From Pontederia crassipes (lineage: Eukaryota > Streptophyta > Magnoliopsida > Commelinales > Pontederiaceae): a DNA stretch of 64,000 nucleotides. The notes under the pieces are model-generated. The model was given only the letters and a program-made list of their open reading frames with translations. It searched no databases and was not told the origin of the DNA. Below, piece after piece: positions 10,573 to 21,536 of the stretch (positions are counted from its first letter, which is position 1; every line of letters starts with the position of its first letter). The translations under genes and the position numbers were made by a program. The stretch lies in the NCBI GenBank assembly GCA_030549335.1, contig CM060196.1, forward strand, positions 72,624,139 to 72,688,138, written 5' to 3'.

Positions 10573-11994
10573 TGATGCGTGCAAATTAAGCTCAAATATA
10601 CTAGTAAGTATACTAGATCGTATCAAGTAATAAAGAGTGAATAAAGTATCGAACCCATGAGGACTAATCTAGATTATTATTTATCTTTCAAACTTAAGTT
10701 TATTAATTGAGAAGATAACAAGATTTGATTTGAAATAAAACTGATTCAAATTTATGACAATCTTAGATAATGATGCCCATAATAATATGAGAGAAAATAG
10801 AGTTTAGACTTTGTATCCCTATCATATTCTCTTAATTAATAGTTAATCAAATATAGACTTCTTGTAGAAAATAAATGGATAAAAGGTATAGGACTCAAAA
10901 GCTTAAGGACCTAACTACCCTAATTAAGAATGTGATCAAAACACGTTGAAAACTCAATCTAGTTTAATCCACTCTCAACTAAGATGCATTAATATAAAAG
11001 GTTGCTTAAAGTAAGGACTAAAAAATTTGAGAACCAAACTATCTTAAATAGAAGTAAAATTAAAGATGTAAAAAACTTGAACAACTACAATCTACTTTAT
11101 CTCAGATGCTTTAAGTTGTATATCTCCGTTTAATGATACATTTGTTAGCAATTAAAACTAATTTTCTAACAAAAATATCAAAAAGATAGAACTCGGGCCG
11201 GGCCAAAAGGAACTCGGCCCGGGCTAACACAAAAGTTTCTCTTCGTCGAAAACAATGAAGGAACCCGGCCCAGGTTGTATCCGACTCGACCCAGGTTCTT
11301 CTCACAAAAAATTTGAGAACCAAACTATCTTAAATAGAAGTAAAATTAAAGACGTCAAAAACTCCATCAACTCCAATCTACTCTATCTAAGATACTTTAA
11401 GTTGCAAACCTCCGTTTGATGATACAATTGTTAGCAATTAAAAGTAATTTGCTAACAAAAATATAAAAAAGATAGAACTTGGCCCGGGTCAAAAGGAACT
11501 CGGCCCGGGCTGACACAAAAGTTTCTCTTCGGCAAAAACAATGAAGGAACCCGGCACGAGTTGTATCCGACTCGGCCCGGGTTCTTCTCACAGACAAATC
11601 CGACCGATTTTCTCTTGTAGAATTTATGTGAAATTATATGAAATCAATGCAAGAAACTAATAACTCAGATCAAGCATGAAAGCACATCATATTCATATTC
11701 TAGAAGTCTAAACATAAAATATATTAAGAGAAAACAAAATACAATGTAGTCTTCCTCTAACAACTAGACTAATCCAAAACCGAAAGAATTAACATCAAAT
11801 TCGAGGAGAAAATATAAAATAAAAATTGGAAATTATAAATCAAACTCCCAAATGGTGGTGAACATCATGGAACAAGCCTTGACAGAAACTATGCTCCAAA
11901 CGATCGCCCGAAACCTCAAAATCTCTAGTTCTTCGATTGATTTGCAGTGGCGTGCAGTAGAACTTCATCTCTCATTTATGGTGCGGCTAGCAGG
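10573..11994 (-). repeat. Left (3') LTR of E1, partial
   Basis: It matches 16030 onward from TGATGCGTGCAAATTAAG through the GCAGTGGCGTGCAGTAG region and is a partial copy of the right LTR. It carries an additional ~285-bp internal unit relative to the right LTR (see the tandem repeat entry). CTCGGCCCGGG words occur at 11190-11300 and 11475-11590. Confidence 0.75.
11020..11590 (-). repeat. Two ~285-bp tandem units inside the left E1 LTR
   Basis: Unit 1 is about 11020-11300 and unit 2 about 11303-11590. They are near-identical over the first ~47 bp and about 9% different after that. Unit 2 is about 3% different from the single matching unit in the right LTR (about 16440-16720). Each unit holds three or four CGGCCCGGG-type words. 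Confidence 0.8.
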
Positions 11995-12275
11995 CTTTCG
12001 ATCGATGAATCCCAGACCAGTTGGCCTTAGGTCGCCATGCAAGAATCCCTACAGGTCTAATTGTCCGAACACACCAAGGTGCCGGATAATACATTTATTC
12101 ATCATTTAATATTGTCTCGTTCGCTGATTTGGTACTCTTGTGCTTCTCAATATTGTGCAAGGTGATCTATGTGGTGAGCTTTCGACTGATGGATCCCAGA
12201 GCAATTGTCCTTAGGTCACCAGGCAAGAATCCCCTACGGATCTAATCACCTGAACACACCCATGTTACGAATAAC
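11985..12275 (-). repeat. Conserved Athila 3' noncoding box, two copies (E1)
   Basis: Plus-strand wording is TTTCGATCGATG-ATCCCAGA followed by GCAATTGTCCTTAGG and CCTACGGATCTAAT-CC-GAACACACC. Copies are at about 11985-12085 and 12175-12270. The same box appears twice in G2 (37640-37915) and once in G3 (50790-50925), always between the inner polypurine block and the 3' LTR. It is not coding in any frame. Function unknown. Confidence 0.65.
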
Positions 12276-12757
12276 ACCTTTATAACTTATTATAACTTTT
12301 AGGGTTCAACTAACCCTCTTTCATGTTTGATTATTTATTTTAAGCTCACACAATACTTTATGCATTCAATAAAAAGGCTATTACCATCAAGACATAATAA
12401 ATAAATAAAAAATAAAATGCGAGCATGAACAAGAATCAATTGTCTAAGTATCCATAATTTTATTTGACAACATATACTTTCCAAACTAACTAATACTGGG
12501 GTGATGGAACATGTAAAATTATGGCAATAAATTTTCATAAGTGCATAGAGTGTCCTTGAATTTCACTTACGTGCAATTAAGAAAAACAAACGATAAAGGA
12601 AAAAGATGGTGGATGGTATTTTTGTATTTTTGAAAATTTTGTAATTTTTTATTTTCATAAGATGCAAAGATAATGCAAACATGCAATACTGAAAAATAAA
12701 CTAAGAGAAAGCAAACATGATGCAGTACAATAAGCAAATATGATGCATGAAATACAA

Positions 12758-12799
12758 CCTCCTCCAAGCTTGAACTAAACACTGTCCTTAGTGTTAGCC
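12758..12799 (-). other. Inner polypurine block of E1
   Basis: The minus strand reads AACACTAAGGACA, then AGTTCAAGCTTGGAGGAGG. It matches blocks in G2 (38401-38440), G3 (50291-50325) and G1 (56232-56270). It resembles the true polypurine tract at Athila LTR borders but lies ahead of the conserved 3' box. Confidence 0.6.
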
Positions 12800-12829
12800 A
12801 GACAAGGTAAGGAGTACAAAATGCAAGAC

Positions 12830-14105
12830 TCAAACCAAAATAGAAAAGAAGAAAGGGAAAATGCACGACCAGCTAGCCCATCTCTGAAGGTGGTGGAGGT
12901 GGTGGAGATTGCCCAAAGAAATTTCGAACCAGTTGCTCGAGGTGATCTTGACGGTTGCTAAGTCTCTGAAACTGAGTCTGAGTCTCCCGATGGTGTTCAA
13001 CACCGCATCATCAGTAACTGTCACTCCTGACCCGTAAGAATAGCAACTAATGTATCCTGCATAGTAGAGACATCGAAATTGACAGAGGTAGAAGCATGAG
13101 TCGGTTGAGATGTAGACCCTGGCTAAAGTGGTGGACTTGGAGCCATAAAGGGTGGTTGGAGGTACTGGATTCTCGTCATCTGGATCTGGGTGTGTAGGAG
13201 GATCTTCTATGTGGCGAGGCTCGACATGTCTCAAGGAAGGAAAGCATGTCAAGTTCGCGCGATTAAAGGCAATGAAGTGATCAGCATCAGTGCACGGGAG
13301 TGTCTCATGTCTCAGCCCTGTTGCAAAATTTGAAGACCAGACCACCTGATGTCCTCTCGACAAGGTTCATCTAAAGAAACGTGATCATCCTAATAAATGT
13401 GGGCTCGATGGTCTCTAGAGAAGACATGCCAATCCCCAGATAGAGGGCTATAGGAGTGATCAGGCCACCATTGATAACTCTGCATCTAGTCTTGGTAGTT
13501 TGTCTCTGAAAATTGTTGGCCAAGATGGTGCCTATGTTGATCGGCCTTCCTTCCACCATAGTCCATAATATCTCTAGTTTCGTAGTATTAATCGCATCTT
13601 CGCTTTCTCCTCTATCGCAAATGGTATAAGAGATAATCCTGTGAGCATATTGAAACACCAGATTCTAAATAAGGAGATCACCGAAGAAGGAGATCAGGTC
13701 GTGCCTTGCTCAAATCAGCGGATGCGGTGAGGATGGCGGTGACAGGGCGACTGTAAGTGTAGAGGCAACGAGATGCAGAAGCGATCAGCCATAGCGGAGA
13801 AGGTGTAGATCTTGGTTGCCGGCCTTGAAGCAGAGGTGCAATAGTGCAGATCTAGTCGCCGACGCTGAAGCAGAGGTGCGGGGGCATAGATCTGGTCACC
13901 GGTGCTGCAGCAGAGTTGAGGCGACGTGGTGGACTTCGGCAATGGAAGAGGATGGCGCTGTCAAAGAAGAGGGCAGGCCATGGTGGTAGCCTGGCAGTGT
14001 GGCGTGGTGGCGTGGCATCTTGGCAGTGGACAACAACATGAAGATCGTCGGAAAAGCGCCCGATGTTGGAGAAAAAGGTGTTGTGGTCTCGAAGTGCACG
14101 TTCAC
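12830..14105 (-). pseudogene. Env-position ORF remains of E1 (Athila ORF1-type domain)
   Basis: Minus-strand ORFs of 177, 95 and 69 codons cover this stretch. The 95-codon piece (13658-13371) resembles the plant retrotransposon domain usually annotated as ATHILA ORF-1 or putative plant transposon protein: a helix with AHRIISYTI, then a hydrophobic LEILWTM and GRPINIG. In Athila-like elements this ORF sits after pol in the env position. What the protein does is not established. The remains are broken. An acidic Pro-rich stretch (HPDPDDENPVPP) follows, in the 177-codon ORF. Confidence 0.5.
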
Positions 14106-14289
14106 CCAGACTATGTAGATGGATCCGTCCTAAGTAGGTGAAGAATTTGCTCCGAGAATCATGGAGAATGAATGATGCACATTGATGATGAGTAGGTGGC
14201 AGCTCAACGGATCGATTCGCCCTCTTAATGGTGAATCAAAATGTTGTCAGAGTCATCGCGTGCAAAACTGGCAAACTGATGCAGAAGAA

Positions 14290-14480
14290 GACCGGTCCGG
14301 GTTGCGCAGACGCGGGTCGGGTTGCATATGTGATTGGGCCGGGTGACTGCGGCTCAACTCGTGCGGCGACTTCTACTCGGCCCGGGTGTATGACAGCCCG
14401 ACCCGGGTTATATGTACCTGATATGAATACATAGAAAACTAATGCATCCCAGGTTCATAAAAACTCGGGCTGGGTTTGAA
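14290..14480 (-). promoter_or_regulatory. CCCGGGTT-type word cluster upstream of the E1 env-like ORF
   Basis: About seven words of the type CCCGGGTT, GGGCCGGGTG and CTCGGGCTGGG occur here, the same family of words that marks the E1 LTRs. The cluster lies directly upstream, in minus-strand sense, of the env-like ORF. A promoter-like role is inferred only. Confidence 0.4.
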
Positions 14481-15393
14481 GCTTGTAGTGCAGTAAATTG
14501 TGAAGTTAAGATCATTCGATTATGGGCAAAAGATGAGACTTTAAAATAAGATAATTAATGGACTAAGACTTACTAAATTATGACTAGGACTTGATCTAAA
14601 GAAACCAATTCTATAAAAGTAATTTAAAAGAAAAGTAACAATTCACCTAAGACTCAATAACCTAGAGTAACAAAAGGGTATTATTAAAATAAAATTGTGC
14701 AATAAAGAACAGTCTCACCGCGATTAGTTGATGTGCTCATGAACGTCTAATATGGTGACCTAACTAGATGTGTGTGAATATGCACCCAAACCGACTCCAA
14801 CTTTCGACAACCTTCATTAGAGCTTTTGGCTTTACATTTTAAGTCAATTTGTGATTTTTCCATATTTTGAATTGCGTTTGGACTCCTTGGGCGTCATTGT
14901 TGGAATGTGGTTGGTGCTTTTGATGTTGATACTATGAATGATGTGGCTCCCTCATTTTATTGAGGTAGAATTCGAGACAAGTACGTAGTTGGGGTTAGAA
15001 CTTTCGAAGACTAGCTCCTCCTTCGGACTATTCCATCTTCAATTACATATTCACTTATCTCCTTTATCCTTCACTTTGTATTCCATGTTCTTCTTTGATA
15101 ATTTCTTCGTGGTCTCCATCTTTCATGAGAATTTTGGTAGTGGCATGGGCATGCAATAATTGGAGGAAAATTTTCTCAGCAAGCCGTTTTAGATGAGCCA
15201 ACTTGAAAAGAAAAATCTACAACCTGCTTGTCTAATGCTTAGATCTTTGCCTCCATCTCCTCGAATTTACTCTGAATTTCGAATGGTTGTGGAAGAGGGG
15301 GAATATCATTATTGACTTTAACTTGAGACTTCCAACTGAGTCAAGTGTGCCTCTAAAGATTGAATGAGTTGGTGCTAAAGGTTAAGCTTGTTC

Positions 15394-15871
15394 TCAAGGG
15401 TTGAAATAAATTGGCAAAGCATCCCCTCCAAATTGGTCCTTGATACAGTCGAGGACTTTTCTTCTTGTAGAGATGAGAGGGCACCATCCATTTCTTGACC
15501 ATGTTACTTCAGATTTGAAATTTGAATCTCCATACTTTGTATGAATTCTTCTTGCGTGGAGATCTTTGTCAGCAACATCCCCACCAAGTGAGTAAGCAGG
15601 ACTACTAGACCTTGAGATGTATATCTTTGTTCTACACATGCATGGGGTGGCGTGATTATATTTTGTCTTGAAAAGTTTATACCAACTTGTATAATTTTGG
15701 GTGCGGAAGCACCTTCTTGTTGAGGGCTACATAAAGCTTCAAGTTGTTCTTCTCTAGGAGCTTTGATAATCTTGCTATTTTCAATTGGCTTGGATTGTTG
15801 TTTGGATTTATTCTTGTTCGCCATTGAAAATTGATCAACTTGTCTTTAAAATAAATTCCTGAAACACACAT
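15394..15871 (-). pseudogene. Coiled-coil-like ORF near the 5' end of E1
   Basis: Downstream of the E1 primer-binding site the minus strand has a 106-codon ORF (15824-15504) starting MANKNKSKQQSKP, with overlapping ORFs around it. Its C-terminal part (LLTKISTQEEFIQSMEIQIS) has heptad-like spacing of hydrophobic residues, and similar wording (FISTLENKLNL, HQLIQSLEAHL) can be read further along. It does not look like Athila gag, which has a long helical capsid followed by a zinc knuckle. I do not recognise the family. It may be a captured or non-autonomous-specific ORF, now broken. Confidence 0.4.
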
Positions 15872-16005
15872 AAATAGAAACTCATGAAAGTATATGAAGT
15901 GATGAATTTCAAATAAAAATATACAATAAAATTTTCAAAAGTGCAAGAAAAAGAAAGAAAAAATCAAGTTAACAAACAAAAGTAGAAAAATAGAACTAGA
16001 AATAG

Positions 16006-16023
16006 TTCCCAACAACGGCGCTA
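16006..16023 (-). other. Primer-binding site of E1
   Basis: The minus strand reads TAGCGCCGTTGTTGGGAA just past the LTR border. It is a variant of TGGCGCCGTTGCCGGGAA seen in G2, the site typical of Athila-like elements and usually assigned to tRNA-Asp. Confidence 0.7.
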
Positions 16024-16029
16024 AAAACA

Positions 16030-17662
16030 TGATGCGTGCAAATTAAGTGCAAATATACTAGATCATATCAAGTAATAAAAAGTGTATAGGGTGTCGAACT
16101 CACCATGACTAATCTAGATTCTTAAGTTTATTAATTGAGAGAATAATAAGATTTGATTTGAAATAAAGTGATTCAAATTGATGACAATCTTAGATATGAT
16201 GCCCATAATAATGTGAGAGAAAATAGAGTATAGACTTCGTATCCCTATCACATTCTCTTAATTAATAGATAATTAAATAAACTTCTTGTAGGAAATAAAT
16301 GGATAAAATGTATAAGACTCAAAAGCTTGAGGACCTAACTACCCTAATTAAGAATGTGATCAAAACACATTGAAACTCAATCTAGTTTAATCCACTCTCA
16401 ATTAAGATGCATTAATATAAAAGGTTGCTTCAAGTAAAGGACTCAAAAACTTGAGAACCTAACTATCTAAGATTAAAGATGTCAAAAACTCCATCAACTC
16501 CAATCTACTCTATCTAAGATGCTTTAAGTTGCAAACCCCCGTTTGATGATACAATTGTTAGCAATTAAAAGTAATTTGCTAATAAAAATATAAAAAAGAC
16601 AGAACTTGGCCGGGGTCAAAAGGAACTCGGCCCGGGCTGACACAAAAGTTTCTCTTCGGCGAAAACAATGAAGGAACCCGGCACAGGTTGTATCCGACTC
16701 GGCCCGGGTTCTTCTCACAGACAAATCCGACCGATTTTCTCTTGCAGAATTTATGTGAAATTATATGAAATCAATGCAAGAAACTAACAACTCAGATCAA
16801 GCATGAAAACACATCATATTCATGTTCTCAAAAGTCTAAACAATAAAATATATTTAGAGAAAATCAAGGTTCAACGTAGTCTTCGTCTAACAACTAGAGT
16901 AATCCATAATTGTAAGAATTAACATCAAATTTGAGGGAGAAAATATAAAATAAAGATTGAAAATTATAAATCAAACTCCTCGGTGGTGGTGGACGTCTCT
17001 AGAACAAGTCTTGATCGAAACTAGACTCCAAACGATCGCCTGAAACCTCAAAATATCTAGTTCTTCGATTGATTTTGCAGTGGCACGTAGTAGAACTTCA
17101 TTTCCCATTTTTTGTACGGCTAGGGCTTCAAACTTTGAGATTGCATGCTATTTAAGTTCGTGCTACATCCATATTTATAGGGGTGGTGGCTTTTCAGGGT
17201 TCTGAGCTGAGTTCGCAATTTAAATCCAAGTTAAATTCGGCCGAAAAACCACGCGATATGCCAGTTTGGCTGATTGTATTAACTCAGGCCGGGTTTTTTA
17301 TAACTCGGACCGGGTTCTATTGAGATTTTATTTTCGAGTAGAAATCAATTCGAAATCAAATTTTAATGCTAACCCGATCCGGGTATATTGTTAGCCTGGC
17401 CCGGGTTTCTCTTGAACTCAATTATATGTGCTCTTTATGCTTCGTTTTATGTGTTTTTCTAATCCGATCGCTTTGCACCTCCAAAATATTGATCTTGAGA
17501 ATAAAATAGAACACAAGTAGGTAGTTTGGACTTAAAAATAAATTAAGAAAATAAATAAAATATATATATGTATATATATATATTTATATACATGCAATGG
17601 TAAAAATTACGAAAAGTAACATAAATGATGCATGTAAAACATGTATGAAAATGCATGCATCA
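16030..17662 (-). repeat. Right (5') LTR of E1, complete
   Basis: It runs TGATGCGTGC...GCATGCATCA (plus strand) and is 1633 bp long. It is followed by the GTTCT target duplication. CCCGGG-type words occur at 16600-16720 and 17290-17410. The final ~325 bp has been duplicated together with flanking DNA (see 17337-18299). Confidence 0.85.
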
Positions 17663-18299
17663 GTTCTTAACTCTATCGTCTGGCCTCCTAAAACCGTAAA
17701 AAAATACGAAAAAATTTGTGTTGTCATGATCTACGGGAGGTACAAAATTTGTCATGATTCGATGCTTGGATCTTCGACAATCGCCATTTGAATCCCATGA
17801 AAAATGAAGAAGCATTAGTAGAAATCAATTCGAAATCAAATTTTAATGCTAACCCGATCCGGGTATATTGTTAGCCTGGCCCGGGTTTCTCTTGAACTCA
17901 ATTATATGTGCTCTTTATGCTTCGTTTTATGTGTTTTTCTAATCCGATCGCTTTGCACCTCCAAAATATTGATCTTGAGAATAAAATAGAACACAAGTAG
18001 GTAGTTTGGACTTAAAAATAAATTAAGAAAATAAATAAAATATATATATGTATATATATATATCTTTATATACATGCAATGGTAAAAATTACGAAAAGTA
18101 ACATAAATGATGCATGTAAAACATGTATGAAAATGCATGCATCAGTTCTTAACTCTATCGTCTGGCCTCCTAAAACCGTAAAAAAATACGAAAAAATTTG
18201 TGTTGTCATGATCTACAGGAGGTACAAAATTTGTCATGATTCGATGCTTGGATCTTCGACAATCGCCATTTGAATCCCATGAAAAATGAAGAAGCATTA
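17337..18299. repeat. ~481-bp tandem duplication spanning the E1 border
   Basis: Copies 17337-17817 and 17817-18299 differ only by a couple of bases and a 2-bp length change. Each unit contains the last ~325 bp of the E1 LTR, the GTTCT target duplication and ~150 bp of flank. The duplication therefore came after E1 inserted and is the youngest event here. Confidence 0.9.
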
Positions 18300-19204
18300 T
18301 TCCCCCAATTTTGGAATTTGGAAATTGGAGTATAATGTATGTAAAACATAATATATTAATTTTTTTATATTATATAATAGAATAATATAGTATAGTATGG
18401 TGTATAATATAGTACAATGTATAGTATAATATAGTTTAGTATAGTATAGTATACTATAGTATAGTATTCTATAATATACTATAATATATAACTTATATTA
18501 CCAAAAGAGCACAAACTATATATGTAACACCCTACTTCATGACTAAGTTTTAATCCTAATTATTATTTCCTTTAATCTTATTTAGCAATTGTAAAAATAA
18601 AATCGACAAAACCTCCTCCCTTAATTAACTTATGTCATTTGTCAATACATACAATAGATGCATATATATATTCATCAAAGTTTACATAAACAATTACAAA
18701 ATATATCATTCACATATAACACCCTCACAAAAGTTTTTTTTCCATTAATCACCTCACATATAACACCCCACAAGATCAAGTTTTATACAACTTTATAAAA
18801 AGTTTTCTCACCAACTTAATTACAACATCTAGGATTATCTATTACATGCATGCCTTCAAAAACAAAAGTGAAAGATAAATAGTAATGCTCCGGCGGTTCG
18901 ACCTCTTCTATATGCGTCAAACCAAGCTTCGAGTCAATTCAACTCAAGAACTTAGAATCATCTGAAAAATTCAACAAGAGTACTATGAGCAACAATCGTT
19001 TGCTCAGTGAGTGGAGTAAATATACAACATAGGAGAATGATACGAGTGCATATAATATTTAAATAATCACATTTCTTTCATATGAGAAAACATTTAACAC
19101 ATAACTCATATCACATAAGTTTCCAAAACATATGAACTTTTACATAAATACAAATTATTCAAGAAATCATCATATTCAGAGTTAAACTCCACACATATGT
19201 CATT

Positions 19205-19510
19205 GCACATACTCATCATGGGTCAATACATATCCCTCTATGATCATGTATCAATACGTATCCCTCTATGATCATGTGTCATATAGTTAAACAAAGCTTC
19301 ATAATCAAGAGTATCAGATACGCAGAGCAAATCATGGGTCAATACGTATCCCTCCATGATTGGGTGTCATATAATTAAGCAGAGTTTCACAGTCAAAGAG
19401 TCTCAAATACGCAGAGCAAATCATGGGTCAATACGTATCCCAATTATGATTGTGTGTCACCCAATCATGATTCTCAGATTTGCAGAGCATATCATGGATC
19501 AGTGCACGTA
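19205..19510. repeat. Minisatellite of ~90-115-bp units in the Tekay-like LTR
   Basis: ATCATGGGTCAATACGTAT recurs about every 90-115 bp along with GATACGCAGAGCAAATCATG, three to four times. The second tandem copy repeats it at about 20940-21230. Confidence 0.75.
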
Positions 19511-21489
19511 GAGTAACCCCCAAAGGGTAAAGACACCCGATATACTCTCCAATGGCTTCATGTATATCGAATGCGGTCCCAAAAATCTTTTTCAAATAGC
19601 ATAGCTAATGAACACATGGAGTTTAACAATATCAAAGTACTCATGTCATAATTTCCATATCATTATCAAATAAAACTTATTTTAACTTCACAAGCATTGT
19701 TCCCTGAAAACATTATTGCGTAAAATGTTACTCCATCTCTTATGATATTCTTGAAATATATCATAAATATCTTTCATAACTCATGATATGTTTCAATAAT
19801 AATAATAATAATCTTTGCTTAAGATAATATCATAAATTAAAGAACTAACATATAATATTTTGCTATCAGTTCTTAACTCTACCGTCTGGCCTCCTGAAAC
19901 CATAAAAAATATGAAAAAAATTGTGTTGTCATGATGTATGGGAGGTACAAAATTTGTCATTATTCGATGCTTGGATCTTCGACAATCGCCATTTGAATCC
20001 CATAAAAAATGAAGAAGCATTATTCCCCCAATTTTGGAATTCAGAAATTGAAGTATAATGTATGTATAACATAATATATTGATTTTTGTATATTATATAA
20101 TAGAATAATATAGTATAGTATGGTCTATAATATAGTACAATGTATAGTATAATATAGTTTAGTATAGTATATAGTATTGCATAGTATAGTATAGTATTCT
20201 ATAACATACTATACAATATATAACATATATTACCAAAAGAGCACAAACTATATATGTCACACCCTACTTCGTAACTAAGTTTGTATCCTAATTAATATTT
20301 TCTTTAATCTTATTTAGCAATTGTAAAAATAAAATCGACAAAACCTCCTCCCTTAATTATCTTATGTCATTTGTCAATACATATAATAGATGCATATATA
20401 TATTCATCAAAGTTTAAATAAAAAGTTATAAAATATATCATTCACATATAACACTCTCACAAAAGTTTTTTTTCCATTAACAACCTCACATATAACACCT
20501 CATAGGATCAAGTTTTATACAACCTTATAAAAAATTTTCTCACCAACTTAATTACAACATCTAGGATTATCTATTACATGCATGCCTTCAAAAACAAAAG
20601 TGAAAGAAAAATAGCAATGCTCCGGCGGATCGACCTCTTCTATATGCATCAAACCAAGCTTCGAGTCAACTCAACTCAAGAACTTAGAATCATCTGAAAA
20701 ATTCAACAAGGGTACTGTGAGCAACAATCGTTTGCTGAGTGAGTGGAATAAATGTACAACATAGGGGAACAATACAAGTGCATATAACATTTAAATAATC
20801 ACATTTCTTTCGTATGAAAAAATATTTAACGCATAACTCATATCACATATGTTTCCAAATCATATGAACTTTTACATAAATACAAATTATTCAAGAAATC
20901 ATCATATTCACAGTTAAACTCCACACATGTGTCATTGCGCATACTCATCATGGGTCAATACATATCTCTCTATGATCATGTGTCATACAGTTAAGCAGAG
21001 CTTCATAATCAAGAGTATCAGATACGCAGAGCAAATTATGGGTCAATATGTATGCCTCCATGAATGTGTGTCTTATAGTTAAGTAGAGCTTCACAATCAA
21101 AGAATCTCAAATACGCAGAGAAAATCATGGGTCAATACGTATCCCAATCATGATTATGTGTCATCCAATCATGATTTTCAAATACGCAGAGCGTATCATG
21201 GGTCAATACGTGCATGCAAAGCAACCCCCAAAGGGCAAAGACCCCCAAAGGCTTCATGTATATCGAATGCGGTCCCAAAGACCTTTTTCAAACAGTATGG
21301 CTAATGAACACACGGAGTTTAACAATATCAAAATACTCATGTCATGATTCTCATATCATTATCAAATAAAACTTATTTTAACTTCACAAGCATTGTTCCC
21401 TGAAAACATTATTGCTCAAAAGGTTACTCCATCTCATATGATATTCTTGAAATATATCATAAATATCTTTCATAACTCAAGATATGTTT

Positions 21490-21490
21490 C

Positions 21491-21535
<45 letters not shown>
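21490..21535. repeat. (AAT)n microsatellite
   Basis: About 15 AAT/ATA triplets. The first tandem copy has only about four at the matching place (19797-19812), so the tract has expanded in copy B or contracted in copy A. Confidence 0.95.

Positions 21536-21536
<1 letters not shown>

Larger units (their letters stand above)
10573..17662 (-). mobile_element. Athila-derived gag-pol-less LTR element (E1)
   Basis: Both outer borders read TGATGC...GCATCA and are flanked by exact 5-bp target duplications GTTCT (10568-10572 and 17663-17667), so the insertion is defined to the base. The primer-binding site beside the right LTR is a variant of the Athila-type TGGCGCCGTTGCC. Inside, reading the minus strand, are a coiled-coil-like ORF (15871-15394), a CCCGGGTT cluster (14480-14290), env-like ORF remains (14105-12830), a polypurine block (12799-12758) and two copies of a conserved 3' box. 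No gag, protease, RT or integrase is recognisable in the 4-kb interior. The element is broken. LTRs differ by roughly 3-5% by eye, suggesting one to two million years. Confidence 0.8.

Noticed and set aside
15504-15824. Reading the coiled-coil-like ORF as ordinary Athila gag
   Set aside because: It lacks the gag capsid wording and zinc knuckle seen in G2 and is too short; kept as an unknown ORF.
17597-18273. Two nearly identical 64-codon ORFs (17597-17791 and 18079-18273)
   Set aside because: They are copies of one noncoding stretch made by the 481-bp tandem duplication and cross the LTR border.
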